From contig CATNEN010000001.1 of NCBI GenBank assembly GCA_950097015.1, forward strand, positions 14,253,001-14,317,000: 64,000 bases of DNA. Reading direction: 5' to 3'. The translations under genes and the position numbers were made by a program. The notes beneath the pieces are model-generated. The model did no database searches. It worked only from the letters and a program-made list of their open reading frames with translations, and was not told where the DNA came from. Each line of letters opens with the position of its first letter. The first letter of the stretch is position 1. Positions 35,783-48,598 of this stretch are shown piece by piece. This stretch comes from Macrostomum hystrix. Taxonomy: Eukaryota > Platyhelminthes > Macrostomidae.

Positions 35783-35785
35783 GCC

Positions 35786-35824
<39 letters not shown>

Positions 35825-35851
35825 GCTGGGTGTCTGTCTGTCTTATAAAAC
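35661..35851. repeat. (TCTG)n microsatellite
   Basis: Continuous tctg tetranucleotide run with a few tcta and tgcc interruptions. Confidence 0.98.
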
Positions 35852-36944
35852 AAGTAATATTTTTGCTGAACTGCAGCTCCGGCAAATCTTAAGTGAAGCA
35901 GCTTATTACCTCGAAAAAAGAATTATTGTTTCGAATTGCTTCATTTTGCATCATCAAATGCTGTTAAAAATACAAATTCAACTGGCGAGATATTTGTATT
36001 CATTCACAAACTGAGTTTGCATGTACTCGAAGCGACAGTAATTATGATACGGACACTGAAGCTATTGGCAAAGCTAACTGTGCTGTAAAATACTGCAAGA
36101 AGCAATAAATGTGTCCAAAATTTAGCTGAACCATTCAAGTGTTTTTTCTGTTATTTTATGCGATATTTATACGAAAAACGATATCCCAAAACGGGATTAA
36201 AATTTTTGTTAATATCGTCTGGCGCAGTAAAAAAACTCGGCCCTAGCAGCTATAATCTGCATTAACAGTAGAAAGGGCACAGGTGGTAATTTTGAATGCC
36301 AAAATTCCCCAAGATATTCAAACGATCGCCATGAAAATCCAGAACAAGGTCTAAAACCTTCGACAAGAATCACTGAATATCATGACGATGCTCACGTTGG
36401 ACTCCTATGAAAGTTAGATCTTTCCCGAGAGGTGAAATAGTGTTGTCTTTCTACTATTTATCCTAGTTTATCAGCTGAACAGCAAAACAGTTGAGCTGTT
36501 TAGAACTAAACGCAATTTATTAAGCTAGATTTTTATAGCCTTTTAATCTGAAATGACAGACAGACACTTGAAACTAATTTTTTTGCACTCTTGGGTGGCC
36601 CAAATATCAGGTGTTGTTTTAATTTGTGGTGATTAGACAAGTTCAGTTCGCATTAGATCGTCTAGAACAGTGCTCGTCAGATCAGCTTCTATTAGTTGCG
36701 CAGTTTAAAAACTCGAAACCTTCAAGTCCGTCCGTTGAAAAAAAAGTTTTTCAATTACAAAATTAAAGCATCTGCGAGCTTAAGTTAAAATGCTAGGAAT
36801 TAATAAAAATGTTATACGTTTTACTGATAGTAGCGTAGCTTGGCGAAACGCTTTTTGTGAATTTTCATACTCATTGGAGTACTATAGGCAGAATACTTCC
36901 CTAGTTGGTCCTTGGCCGATTTCTACTTGTTCCGCTGACGTCTG
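35852..36944. other. Wnt 3' flank and spacer
   Basis: An AATAAA at 36104-36109 could end the Wnt transcript. The stretch 36245-36425 resembles parts of the dispersed repeat at 48165-48430 (acagtagaaa; cgacaagaatcactgaat against cgacgagaatcgttgaat). No gene recognised. Confidence 0.4.
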
Positions 36945-37530
36945 AGCACACATGAACAAGGATACAGGTGTCTGAGCACACATGAACATGGATACAGGTG
37001 TCTGAGCACACACGAACAAGGATACAGGTGCCTGAGCACACTTGAACATGGATACAGGTGTCTGAGCACACACGAACATGGATACAGGTGTCTGAGCACA
37101 CATGAACAAGGATACAGGTGTCTGAGCACACATGAACAAGGATACAGGTGTCTGAGCACACATGAACAAGGATACAGGTGTCTGAGCACACATGAACAAG
37201 GATACAGGTGTCTGAGCACACACGAACATGGATACAGGTGTCTGAGCACACATGAACAAGGATACAGGTGTCTGAGCACACATGAACAAGGATATAGGTG
37301 TCTGAGCACACATGAACAAGGATACAGGTGTCTGAGCACACATGAACAAGGATACAGGTGTCTGAGCACACATGAACAAGGATACAGGTGTCTGAGCACA
37401 CACGAACATGGATACAGGTGTCTGAGCACACATGAACAAGGATACAGGTGTCTGAGCACACACGAACATGGATACAGGTGTCTGAGCACACATGAACATG
37501 GATACAGGTGTCTGAGCACACATGAACATG
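36945..37530. repeat. 30-bp minisatellite (T14)
   Basis: Nineteen to twenty copies of a 30-bp unit: gatacaggtgtctgagcaca then catgaacaag (or cacgaacatg). All three minus frames are open because 30 is a multiple of 3. Confidence 0.98.
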
Positions 37531-38280
37531 GATGTCGCATCACGAAATTTGAAATATTCTTGACAACATTCCGCATTTCTTGTTCCCCGAAAGAAAGAAG
37601 CTGTTGATTGTGACGACGGAAATATATGAAAGAGAAAATGCCAACTTTCCCTTATTGGCTTCTCCTACTCAAGCTCCAGCCTTGGCCCCGCCTACCCCTC
37701 CAAGCCTCCTTATCCATCTTCAGGATTTCGCAGACGCAGCTGTTTTGCGCTCAGGAGCAAATCAACGATATACTCCTGTAAGTCTTCATCTTGGGCCTTG
37801 GGGTAAGAAATGTTGCAGAAATTATATTGGGAGGGGATGGGGGCAGCCAGGCTAAAACGTGGGAACTGGCTTGGAGACCATTGAAAATGATGAGGTGGTT
37901 ACTGGCTGGAGAGAAGTGGCAATAGCGGGGGCGTAGAGCAGAGTGAGGAACAGGAATGGAAGGAGCTCTGATTGGCTCTGACCCTGTGCCAGTCATTTTC
38001 GGGAAGAAGGCAGAGCGAGAATGGATAGGGAGGAGCAGGGGGCACGATTGCTGAAAAAACGGTGTAAGGCGGGCGGGTGGGTCGGCTGCTGCAGGAAGCG
38101 CTGATGCGGAGGTTGGGCTTGGCACTGAGAGGTGGACCAGCCAAGCTTCTTTAGCGAGCGGCCCCAAAAAAATAATACATACAGAAAAACCGTTCGGGCA
38201 AGATTTTCTTCTCTACCGATGAAGGCCGTTCTCCTACAGTGAACGTTCGACGTTTGCTGTAGGAGGGAGCAGTCAGCAAG
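37531..38280. other. Spacer upstream of the membrane-protein gene
   Basis: A Pro-rich open frame at 37580-37780 ends at a donor-like cctgtaagt but matches nothing I know, so it is not called. The remainder probably holds the promoter and leader of the gene at 38281. Confidence 0.3.
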
Positions 38281-38877
38281 ATGGCTGATCTTGGACAGCA
38301 GCGGCAGCAGCAACAGCCGCCGCCGCAGGGCAAGGTACTGTCGGACAGCACTCTGGTTGTCATCATCTGCTCCATATTTGCCAGCCTAGTCGGGGCGATT
38401 TTCATAGTCTGCCTAATGCGCGCCGTCTGTCGCGACCTGCCCGCGCGTTTCCGGGCCTGGCGACAAAGGCGGCGCCGGAGAAAGCCTTCGACAGCAGCAG
38501 CAGCGGCAGCAGCCGCGGCACAGCAAACATATCGACAGACTGACAGCAACGGATTCGCTGAAACCGACTGCCGAATCGACGCTGTCGCAACGGTGTCGGT
38601 GGGTTCGATTGGCTCCAGACACGATGTGAACTTGCCAGACCACAATGTCGGATTCCTGCTCATGCACACTAGACAGGAGAGCGTAGATGTGCTCAACACG
38701 GTTGGCCTCGGCAGCGCCGGTGGCTACAACGACTGCGACTACAGCAGCGACGGGGGCGGCCGCGGAGGCGGAGGCGGTGGCGGCGGCGTCGGATGCGGCG
38801 GCAGCTCCAGACACAGCCGACGCAGCCGAAGTCTTGGTCCACGCGGTTATCCCATTGATCGCGAGTATTTTGTGTAA
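38281..38877 (+). CDS. Small single-pass membrane protein of unknown family
   Basis: An uninterrupted 198-residue frame. The start is in good context (aagatggc), and an AG acceptor-like cagtcag lies 4 nt upstream. Residues 1-22 are Gln/Pro-rich. A strongly hydrophobic stretch at about 24-46 (TLVVIICSIFASLVGAIFIV) is followed at once by a basic run RQRRRRRK, which predicts the tail is cytoplasmic. The tail has polyAla, a variable acidic middle, a Gly-rich stretch (about 157-172), SRHSRRSRS, and ends YPIDREYFV. The last three residues (Tyr-Phe-Val) fit a class II PDZ-binding motif. Residue composition looks like a real protein rather than repeat. I do not recognise a family. It could be one exon of a larger gene. 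Confidence 0.55.
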   Translation: MADLGQQRQQQQPPPQGKVLSDSTLVVIICSIFASLVGAIFIVCLMRAVCRDLPARFRAWRQRRRRRKPSTAAAAAAAAAQQTYRQTDSNGFAETDCRIDAVATVSVGSIGSRHDVNLPDHNVGFLLMHTRQESVDVLNTVGLGSAGGYNDCDYSSDGGGRGGGGGGGGVGCGGSSRHSRRSRSLGPRGYPIDREYFV

Positions 38878-39033
38878 TCATCTCGACCAGCCGCTTGCCA
38901 GTTTAGTGCTGACTGTTCTCACCGGATTGATTTTGCTGGTCTTCGCCTGACGATGACGTGACGTAACGTGACGTGATGACCTGACGATGATGAGACATGC
39001 CGGAGTCGGCATCACCTGCTTGTCACAATTTAA

Positions 39034-39200
39034 GGGGTTGTGGCGTAGTGGTTAGTGTTGGACTCACAACTTGAAAGCAGCAAGACACCTAACTCTTCTC
39101 TGATTCGGTTCAACCAGCTGTTTCGTGGTTAAAGTGGTCGTCGCGTCCCCCCAGTCCATGGACTGAACAGCCGTACGCAGCCTTCCAATGCTGTAATCAA
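39034..39200 (+). mobile_element. tRNA-derived SINE, family 2
   Basis: Head ggttgtggcgtagtggttag holds a Pol III A-box (tggcgtagtgg). A diverged B-box, gattcggttcaacc, follows. The distal part, cagtccatggactgaacagc then cgtacg, matches the copy at 52305-52468. Confidence 0.75.
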
Positions 39201-39689
39201 TGAAAAATTAATTTAAAGTATTATAAGAAGTGAAGCGATGACACGACACGAACCATTATCATTAGAGGTTATCTACCACGTCCGTCTTACTACGGATGAT
39301 AAAAAAATTGTAGTGAACCAAGTTTATCTCGCCACCCAGCCATTATTTTTTGGTGCTCCAAATATTTCTTAGTTGCACTCGAAATCAATAATCAATTGAC
39401 AAGATTAGCTCGAAGTTTGATTTTTTATTCCATTTCATTTATGAAAAAATCCATTAACTTAAAACTCACTCAGGTGATTATTGAGTCAAATAAATGATGT
39501 AATTATTACAAGAAGTATTTCATTGTGAAATGTTAAATTTGCTGTTTTGCAATGTGCTTGAAAAAACCATACCTCCTGTTCAAAAATAAAATAAGCTAGT
39601 TTCTAATATGCCAAAAATGTAATATTTACTTGATTTATATTATTGAACACGATTTACTTAATGACGAATAAAATGAGCATGACTATATC
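39201..39689. other. AT-rich spacer
   Basis: No gene or array. AATAAA near 39485 and 39585 could serve the upstream gene but is also expected by chance in such AT-rich DNA. Confidence 0.3.
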
Positions 39690-42600
39690 TAGCTCAGAGG
39701 GCTTCTATGACTGCTCATGGTTCATTCTATGACTGCTCATAGTTTATTCTATGAGTGGTCATGGTTCATTCTATGACTGCTCATAGTTTATTCTATGAGT
39801 GGTCATGGTTTATTATTTGACTGTTCATGGTTTATTCTATGACTGTTCATGGTTTATTATGACTGTTCATGGTTTATTATGACTGTTCATGGTTTATTAT
39901 GACTGTTCATGGTTTATTATGACTGTTCATGGTTTATTATGACTGTTCATGGTTTATTATGACTGTTCATAGTTTATTATGACTGTTCATGGTTTATTAT
40001 GACTGTTCATGGTTTATTATGACTGTTCATGGTTTATTATGACTGTTCATGGTTTATTATGACTGTTCATGGTTTATTATGACTGTTCATGGTTTATTCT
40101 ATGACTGTTCATGGTTTATTATGACTGTTCATGGTTTATTATGACTGTTCATGGTTTATTCTATGACTGTTCATGGTTTATTATGACTGTTCATGGTTTA
40201 TTATGACTGTTAATGGTTTATTATGACTGATCATGGTTTATTATGACTGTTCATGGTTTATTATGACTGTTCATGGTTTATTATGACTGTTCATGGTTTA
40301 TTCATGACTGTTCATGGTTTATTCTATGACTGTTCATGGTTCATTCTATGACTGTTCATGGTTTATTCTATGACTGTTCATGGTTTATTCTATGACTGTT
40401 CATGGTTCATTCTATGAGTGGTCATAGTTTATTCTATGAGTGGTCATGGTTCATTCTATGACTGTTCATGGTTTATTCTATGAGTGGTCATAGTTTATTC
40501 TATGACTGTTTATGGTTTATTCTATGACTGCTCATGGTTTATTCTATGAGTGGTCATGGTTTATTCTATGAGTGGTCATTGTTTATTCTATGAGTGGTCA
40601 TGGTTTATTCATGACTGTTCATGGTTTATTCTATGACTGTTCATGGTTCATTCTATGACTGTTCATGGTTTATTCTATGACTGTTCATGGTTTATTATGA
40701 CTGTTCATGGTTTATTCTATGACTGTTCATGGTTTATTCTATGAGTGGTCATAGTTTATTCTATGAGTAGTCATAGTTTATTCTATGAGTGGTCATGGTT
40801 TATTCTATGAGTGGTCATGGTTTATTCTATGACTGTTTATGGTTTATTCTATGACTGCTCATGGTTTTTTCTATGACTGTTCATGGTTTATTCTATGACT
40901 GTTCATGGTTTATTCTATGACTGTTCATGGTTTATTATGACTGTTCATGGTTCATTCTATGACTGTTCATGGTTTATTCTATGACTGTTCATGGTTCATT
41001 CTATGACTGTTCATGGTTTATTCTATGACTGTTCATGGTTTATTATGACTGTTCATGGTTCATTCTTTGACTGTTCATGGTTTATTCTATGAGTGGTCAT
41101 AGTTTATTCTATGAGTGGTCATAGTTTATTCTATGAGTGGTCATAGTTTATTCTATGAGTGGTCATGGTTTATTCTATGAGTGGTCATTGTTTATTCTAT
41201 GAGTGGTCATGGTTTATTCATGACTGTTCATGGTTTATTCTATGACTGTTCATGGTTCATTCTATGACTGTTCATGGTTTATTCTATGAGTGGTCATAGT
41301 TTATTCTATGAGTGGTCATAGTTTATTCTATGAGTGGTCATGGTTTATTCTATGAGTGGTCATGGTTTAATCTATGACTGCTCATGGTTTTTTCTATGAC
41401 TGTTCATGGTTTATTCTATGACTGTTCATGGTTTATTATGACTGTTCATGGTTCATTATATGACTGTTCATGGTTTATTCTATGACTGTTCATGGTTCAT
41501 TCTTTGACTGTTCATGGTTTATTCTATGACTGTTCATGGTTTATTATGACTGTTCATGGTTCATTCTATGACTGTTCATGGTTTATTCTATGAGTGGTCA
41601 TAGTTTATTCTATGAGTGGTCATAGTTTATTCTATGAGTGGTCATAGTTTATTCTATGAGTGGTCATGGTTTATTCTATGAGTGGTCATTGTTTATTCTA
41701 TGAGTGGTCATGCTTTATTCATGACTGTTCATGGTTTATTCTATGACTGTTCATGGTTCATTCTATGACTGTTCATGGTTTATACTATGACTGTTCATGG
41801 TTTATTATGACTGTTCATGGTTTATTCTATGACTGTTCATGGTTCATTCTATGACTGTTCATAGTTTATTCTATGAGTGGTCATAGTTTATTCTATGAGT
41901 GGTCATGGTTTATTCTATGAGTGGTCATGGTTTATTCTATGACTGTTTATGGTTTATTCTATGACTGCTCATGGTTTTTTCTATGACTGTTCATGGTTTA
42001 TTCTATGAGTGGTCATAGTTTATTCTATGAGTGGTCATAGTTTATTCTATGAGTGGTCATAGTTTATTCTATGAGTGGTCATGGTTTATTCTATGAGTGG
42101 TCATTGTTTATTCTATGAGTGGTCATGCTTTATTCATGACTGTTCATGGTTTATTCTATGACTGTTCATGGTTCATTCTATGACTGTTCATGGTTTATTC
42201 TATGACTGTTCATGGTTTATTATGACTGTTCATTGTTTTATTATGACTGTTAATGGTTTATTATGACTGTTTATGGTTTAATTGTGACTGTTCATGGTTT
42301 ATTCATGACTGTTCATGGTTTATTCTATGACTGTTCATGGTTCATTCTATGACTGTTCATGGTTTATTCTATGACTGTTCATGGTTTATTATGACTGTTC
42401 ATGGTTCATTCTATGACTGTTCATGGTTTATTCTATGAGTGGTCATAGTTTATTCTATGAGTGGTCATGGTTTATTCTATGAGTGGTCATAGTTTATTCT
42501 ATGAGTGGTCATGGTTTATTCTATGAGTGGTCATGGTTTATTCTATGACTGTTTATGGTTTATTCTATGACTGCTCATGGTTAATTCTATGACTGCTCAT

Positions 42601-42985
42601 GGTTTATTCTATGAGTGGTCATGGTTTATTCTATGAGTGGTCATGGTTTATTCATGACTGTTCATGGTTTATTCTATGACTGTTCATGGTTCATTCTATG
42701 ACTGTTCATGGTTTATTCTATGACTGTTCATGGTTTATTCTATGACTGTTCATGGTTCATTCTATGACTGTTCATGGTTTATTCTATGACTGTTCATGGT
42801 TTATTATGACTGTTCATGGTTCATTCTATGACTGCTCATGGTTTATTCTGTGAGTGGTCATGGTTTATTCTATGAGTGGTCATGGTTTATTCTATGAGTG
42901 GTCATTGTTTATTCTATGACTGTTCATGGTTTATTCTATGATTGGTCATGGTTTATTCTATGACTGTTCAGTCTATGACTGTTTC
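39690..42985. repeat. 20/22-bp satellite array (T15)
   Basis: About 150 units. The 20-bp form is gactgttcatggtttattat. A 22-bp form has tctat between units, and a gagtggtcat variant alternates with gactgttcat. The homogeneous 20-bp block is near 39840-40100, and mixed higher-order blocks follow. Confidence 0.98.
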
Positions 42986-43494
42986 TGAATATATCCAATG
43001 GCTATTCATGGTTTACAATGCTGTGCTAGTTACACGGTTTCCTTGAAGCCTTTAATCATGCTTCACGTCTCAGAATGACAAAATAGCTGATAAAGCTGGC
43101 CAGCAGAACTTCCTAGGAGTAATAAAGAATTCGTTTCCCATTTCATGCTACCTTCTGATATTTATTACAAGGCTAGGTTTCCCTTGCTACCGTCTCATTA
43201 GCGATTTGTCCGCGGACACCTTCATCAAATCTAACGAATTGAAGATAAACATTTTTGGATAATAAAAGTGACTAGGGATTTTTTCTAGATTGGGCCAGCA
43301 GAAACAGATTTAGGCCTGCTTCGGCAATAAAGGGAATCTACAGGTGCAACAGCCACTGATTTCATGGACCCTTAGCTGAAATACAAATATCAATCTAGGC
43401 TACCTGGCTGTCGATTCATTCTGCCGTCTTCATCTTCCTAACTGTGCCCGCTGTGATCATAAGCTAAACTGCCTCCAATCTTATCTAATCTCAC
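42986..43494. other. Spacer between arrays
   Basis: Unique sequence with no exon or element recognised. Confidence 0.3.
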
Positions 43495-44225
43495 ACATGA
43501 ACTCATGAACTCATGATCTCACACTCTGTTTATCTAATCTCACTTTTTGATCATCTAATCTCACCCCTCCTTCTCAAATCTCACTTTTATTCTCCAATAT
43601 CACATACTCCTTCTCCAATCTCACCCCTCTCATTCTCTAACCTCACCCCTCTCATTCTCTAACCTCACCCCTCTCATTCTCTAACCTCACCCCTCTCATT
43701 CTCTAACCTCACCCCTCTCATTCTCCAATCTCACCCCTCTCATTCTCTAACCTCACCCCTCTCCTTCTCCAATCTGACCCCTCTCATTCTCTAATCTCAC
43801 CCCTCTCATTCTCTAATCTCACCCCTCTCATTCTCCAATCTCACCCTCTCATTCTCCAATCTCACCCCTCTCATCCACCAATCTCACCCTTTCATTCTCT
43901 GATCTCACCCTCTCATTCTCCAATCTCACCCTCTCATTCTCCAATCTCACCCCTCTCATCCACCAATCTCACCCTCTCATCCTCCAATCTCAGCCCTCTC
44001 ATCCTCCAATCTCAGCCCTCTCATCCACCAATCTCACCCTCTCATCCTCCAATCTCAGCCCTCTCATCCACCAATCTCAGCCCTCTCATTCTCCAATCTC
44101 ACCCCTCTCATCCACCAATCTCACCCTCTCATCCTCCAATCTCACCCTCTCATCCTCCAATCTCAGCCCTCTCATCCTCCAATCTCACCCCTCTCATCCA
44201 CCAATCTCAGCCCTCTCATCCTCCA
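43495..44225. repeat. ~22-bp pyrimidine-rich minisatellite (T16)
   Basis: Units of ctcattctccaatctcaccc type, with ctctaacctcacccct and catccaccaatctcac variants. Nearly all C/T/A on the plus strand. Confidence 0.95.
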
Positions 44226-44884
44226 GTATTTTGCCTGTTTCTCAGTAGGATTTGTATTACTATACTATAACAGTCATTTCCCGAGTCTTCTCGCATGCAT
44301 ATCCACAATTTGTCATGATTCTGCTAGACCTTAGTTCTAGATGCTCAGTTGATCAACCTCCTTAATGCTGGTTCTCAGTGTCATTATCAGTGACTATATC
44401 CCTCCGCAACTGACTCCTGTCTTCCTAGTGTTAGGGGGGCCTGGGGGCAGATCCAGTTGCAGTTTGTGAAGCAGACAGCAGACTGACTTGTGTCATATTA
44501 ATCTAGATCCCATGTGCACTTGTTAAATCCCAAAGAACTAAATGCTAATATTAATACTTCATCTGTGAATGTCTACTTTGCGTATATTTTGTTGTATGCC
44601 TTCTACACGCTCGTACGTGGTATTTATAGATAGATTCCGAGTTGTGTAGTAAAAAAATTCTCTTTAGATATAAAGACTCGGGTTAAATATATTTTTGTGT
44701 CAGTTAAACTATTTATTTACAGTGTTTTCTTACAAGCATTGCAGATAAGCAAAGCCTCATCCAGGTGAGACTGTCCTTTATGTCAATCAACACGGATCTT
44801 ATTTTTAATTACTCCCAGACCTCTTCACGATCCTATTTTACAATATTTTCCCTATTCACAACAGAAATCTCCCATTCAGTATGT
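44226..44884. other. Spacer between arrays
   Basis: Unique sequence. No coding or structural signal noticed. Confidence 0.3.
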
Positions 44885-45335
44885 TATATTGTCTACCCAC
44901 TCCCTGTACTGATCTAATCTCACCCTGTTCTGATCTAATATCCACCCTGTTCTGATATAATCTCACTATGCTCTGACCTATTCTCACCCTGTTCTTGTCT
45001 AATCTCACCATGTTCTGATCTAATCTCACTATGTTCTTATCTAATCTCACTCAGTTCTGACATAATCTCACCCTGTTCTGACATAATCTCACCCTGTTCT
45101 GATATAATCTCACCCTGTTCTGATATAATCTCACCCTGTTCTGATATAATCTCACCCTGTCGTAGTCTAATCTCACCCTGTTGCGATCTAATCTCGCTCT
45201 GCTGATCTACTAATCTCACTTTTGTGATATCTGATCTAATCTAACCTTAGTGTGATTTAATCTCACACTGTAATGATATCATTTCGCCATACTGTCATCT
45301 AATCTCACCCTATATTGCGATCTAATCTCACTTTG
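44885..45335. repeat. ~21-bp minisatellite (T17)
   Basis: Units of tctgatataatctcaccctg, degenerating toward both ends. Shares aatctcac with T16 and the next array. Confidence 0.93.
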
Positions 45336-45344
45336 CTGATTAGC

Positions 45345-45632
45345 TCATCTTCACTTTGGTGATATCTGATCTCACTTTGGTGATATCTGATCTCACTTTG
45401 GTGATATCTGATCTCACTTTGGTGATATCTGATCTCACTTTGGTGATATCTGATCTCACTTTGGTGATATCTAATCTCACTTTGGTGATATCTGATCTCA
45501 CTTTGGTGATATCTGATCTCACTTTGGTGATATCTGATCTCACTTTGGTGATATCTGATCTCACTTTGGTGATATCTAATCTCACTTTGGTGATATCTAA
45601 TCTCACTTTGGTGATATCTGATCTCCCTCTAG
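45345..45632. repeat. 21-bp minisatellite (T18)
   Basis: Thirteen or so very uniform copies of ttggtgatatctgatctcac plus one base, directly after T17. Confidence 0.96.
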
Positions 45633-46172
45633 ACTCTAATCTAGTTCCTACAACAATAAAATCTCACTCTGCTTACTGCCTGACCCCAATAACTAGAGCT
45701 CCCTAATAGATTCCTTGCTCTCGCCCAAGAGTACCGCATATCTCTGAGTGCATTCCCCAACACTTCCCTGCCTTACCTCGCAGACTTTGAAAGCAGTTTC
45801 TTACTAGCTTGGTCCGTCCACAGTCAGTCAATTGCTAGCAGCTGTTTGCGGACCTTCCACTTTTTGGACATGGGACAACACAAAACACACACACGTTCGT
45901 ATACTCGCAAGCGTTCATAACAGATATACATTCTATTTCTATTCAAGAATGCATTAGGCTAACAAAATAGACTAGAAAAGTGCTTTGTCCTGTGCGGTCA
46001 CAATTTTATGGTCTACAGGAATTCGTACCTTAGAAAGGGAAAAATAGATAAGTTTTTCTTCTTGAAAAAAGGTAAAAATACTTCACTTTTAGAGATAAAA
46101 AATGGACAGCGACAGCTGTGAATTAAACTTTTACTGAAACTCCCATTTACACCTAAAGAAGGAACTTATCCA
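45633..46172. other. Spacer between arrays
   Basis: Unique sequence with no feature recognised. Confidence 0.3.
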
Positions 46173-46690
46173 ATTGACAGCTCTGATTACCAAAATGACA
46201 GCTCTGATTGCCAAAATGACAGCTCTGATTACCAAAATGACAGCTCTGATTACCAAAATGACAGCTCTGATTACCAAAATGACAGCTCTGATTACCAAAA
46301 TGGCAGCTCTGATTACCAAAATGACAGTTTAATTACCATAATGACAGCTCTGATTACCAAAATGACAGCTCTGATTACCAAAATGGCAGCTCTGATTACC
46401 AAAATGACAGTTTAATTACCATAATGACAGCTCTGATTACCAAAATGACAGCTCTGATTACCAAAATGACAGTTTAATTACCATAATGACAGCTCTGATT
46501 ACCAAAATGACAGCTCTGATTACCAAAATGGCAGCTCTGATTACCAAAATGACAGTTTAATTACCAAAATGACAGCTCTGATTACCAAAATGACAGTTTA
46601 ATTACCATAATGACAGCTCTGATTACCAAAATGACAGCTCTGATTACCAAAATGACAGCTCTGATTACCAAAATGACAGCTCTGATTATA
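46173..46690. repeat. 21-bp minisatellite (T19)
   Basis: About 25 copies of gctctgattaccaaaatgac plus one base. Shorter gacagtttaattaccataat variants recur at regular places, giving higher-order blocks of about 100 bp. Confidence 0.97.
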
Positions 46691-47285
46691 CCAAATGAAA
46701 TTTCTTATTCTGTGGCCCACAGCATCTCAACCAAAAAAGGCGTTGGTAAATATACGAGTACGACTCGTATAATGGAATAATATTGTAAACCACACTTCTA
46801 TAAGGCCAGAACATATTTTTCCAAGAAAGATAAACGACGTACTTAAAAATTCGTTAAGTTTTCATTGCGTAGTAAAAGTACAAAACAATTCTAACAAAAA
46901 AACATTTCATACATTCTTACACTGCGCTTGTTACTGACTGCTCAAACGGATAGACATCATTGAGCTATCCAGTTTCACCACTAAACTCGGAAGGCAAAAT
47001 AGTTTAGGTTCAGCTTGGTTGACCTCATCATCAGATGGTGCAGAAGTTTTTTTATGAGGAATTTACACACACACTGGTCTTGAGGCTTCGAAAATTGAAT
47101 TCGTGCTCACCAGCTCAGCGTGCGATTCCGCTTCGTTGGAGATAAAAGGAATTCTCGTGACTCGAGCTTGATCCGCTCTTATCACTACGTGTCTACGAAT
47201 GGGGCGTGGTAACCAGATGAGAACAGACTCAAAATAATCTGTCTAAAGTAGGTTCGAATCACGAGTAAAAAGAAGAAGGAAAAAA
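46691..47285. other. Spacer between arrays
   Basis: No gene or element recognised. Confidence 0.3.
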
Positions 47286-47660
47286 CTGGAGGAGAAAGCG
47301 GAGACAGTTGAGGAGAGAGCGGAGACAGTGGAGGAGAGAGCGGAGACAGTGGAGGAGAGAGCGGAGACAGTGGAGGAGAGAGCGGAGACAGGAGGAGAGA
47401 GCGGAGACAGTGGAGGAGAGAGCGGAGACAATGGAGGAGAGAGCGGAGACAGTGGAGGAGAGAGCGGAGACAGGAGGAGAGAGCGGAGACAGTGGAGGAG
47501 AGAGCGGAGACAGTTGAGTAGAGAGCGGAGACAGAGGAGTAGAGAGTGCAGACATAGCAAGAGAGAGCGAAGACATAGGAGTAGAGAGCGGAGACAGTGC
47601 AGGAGAGAGCTGAGAAAGAGGAGGAGACAGTAGGAGAGAGCGGGAGACAGGAGGATGAGA
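47286..47660. repeat. Purine-rich ~21-bp minisatellite (T20)
   Basis: About 17 units of gagagcggagacagtggagg, with shortened gacaggaggaga units. This is the complement of the T5 unit family at 18828-19150. Confidence 0.95.
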
Positions 47661-48164
47661 GAGCTGAGAAAGAGAAGTTCAGGCAGCGCAAAACTAAGAT
47701 AGTCTAGACTTACGAGTAATACGAGCGTGTATCTTAAGCATCAAACATCCTAATATATTCTGTAAATTTTTCTAAAATGAGATACGAATGAGAAGCCTGT
47801 GTACTCTGATTTCAACTGGGGAAAGACGCCTCGTAGTGCCTCGCCTCGTATCTCTGCCGAGTGCTTTAGAAGTGGCATCCAATGAATCATCAGCAAGGAA
47901 AAACTGACATTGTAGAACCTAATTAATTTGATGAGCGGTGCAGAATGGCCAAATGCTCAGGTGATGAGCGTGGGCCCTCTCACGCTAATTAACAGATGGC
48001 GACCTGTCATTTGAAACAAATTTTGAAGTGTGCACCAGGGACTGGCCTTGTTTCTTGAGCGTTTCCTGCAGCTGCGAAATCTCAAAATTAACACCTGCTG
48101 CTAATTTAATCACAATTATTTTCCTTTAGATTATATACAGATTTTTTATGCCTGTTCGATCGTA
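47661..48164. other. Spacer
   Basis: Unique DNA without recognised features. Confidence 0.3.
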
Positions 48165-48430
48165 AGCCTTTAACAGTAGAAATACCATGATATTTTTCCC
48201 ATTTCGGCTATTTCAAATACCCCGAATTTGAAATTTTGTGACCAGAAAGTTTGTCTATATTGGTGGTTTTTTCCACCCACCAGAGACCCGACGAGAATCG
48301 TTGAATGTCTCGACGATGCCGATGTTTTGTGATTCTGGAAGTTTTATATAGATTACAGCGACTGTCATGGCTAATGGTTGAGTAATTTGGGAGATGCAGA
48401 TAAAATGTGATCTTTTTACTGCCTTCCTAA
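48165..48430. repeat. Dispersed repeat, copy with ggtgg hairpin
   Basis: Contains ctatattggtggttttttcc then accc, with the short hairpin ggtgg-tttttt-ccacc, followed by acccgacgagaatcg and later gcagataaaatgtg. The same order recurs at 52030-52200 and, weaker, at 36245-36425. No family assigned. Confidence 0.5.
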
Positions 48431-48464
48431 AATCTACCGTTTTCTTTTTAATATTTTCTCAAAT

Positions 48465-48598
48465 GAAAACGTCAGGGCAGATGTACACACCTGTGTGAGT
48501 GTGTGCTCAGGAGCCAGCGAAGTAGGCAGAACTGCCTCCTCGCTGGCTGAGGGTCTGGTGTCACCAAATGATGCGCCATTGCCCGCAGCCCTCCTGCA
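48465..48598 (+). mobile_element. 5'-truncated SINE, family 1
   Basis: Begins within the body (gtcagggcagatgtacacac) and runs to the tail, cccgcagccctcctgcaac. Confidence 0.85.

Noticed and set aside
36882-37576. Cys-rich repeat proteins (CAQTPVS type) in T14
   Set aside because: A 30-bp unit with all minus frames open. No signal peptide exon or other supporting structure.
38151-38814. Minus-strand open frames opposite the 38281 gene
   Set aside because: Shadows of its polyAla/Gly-rich codons without starts or domain features.
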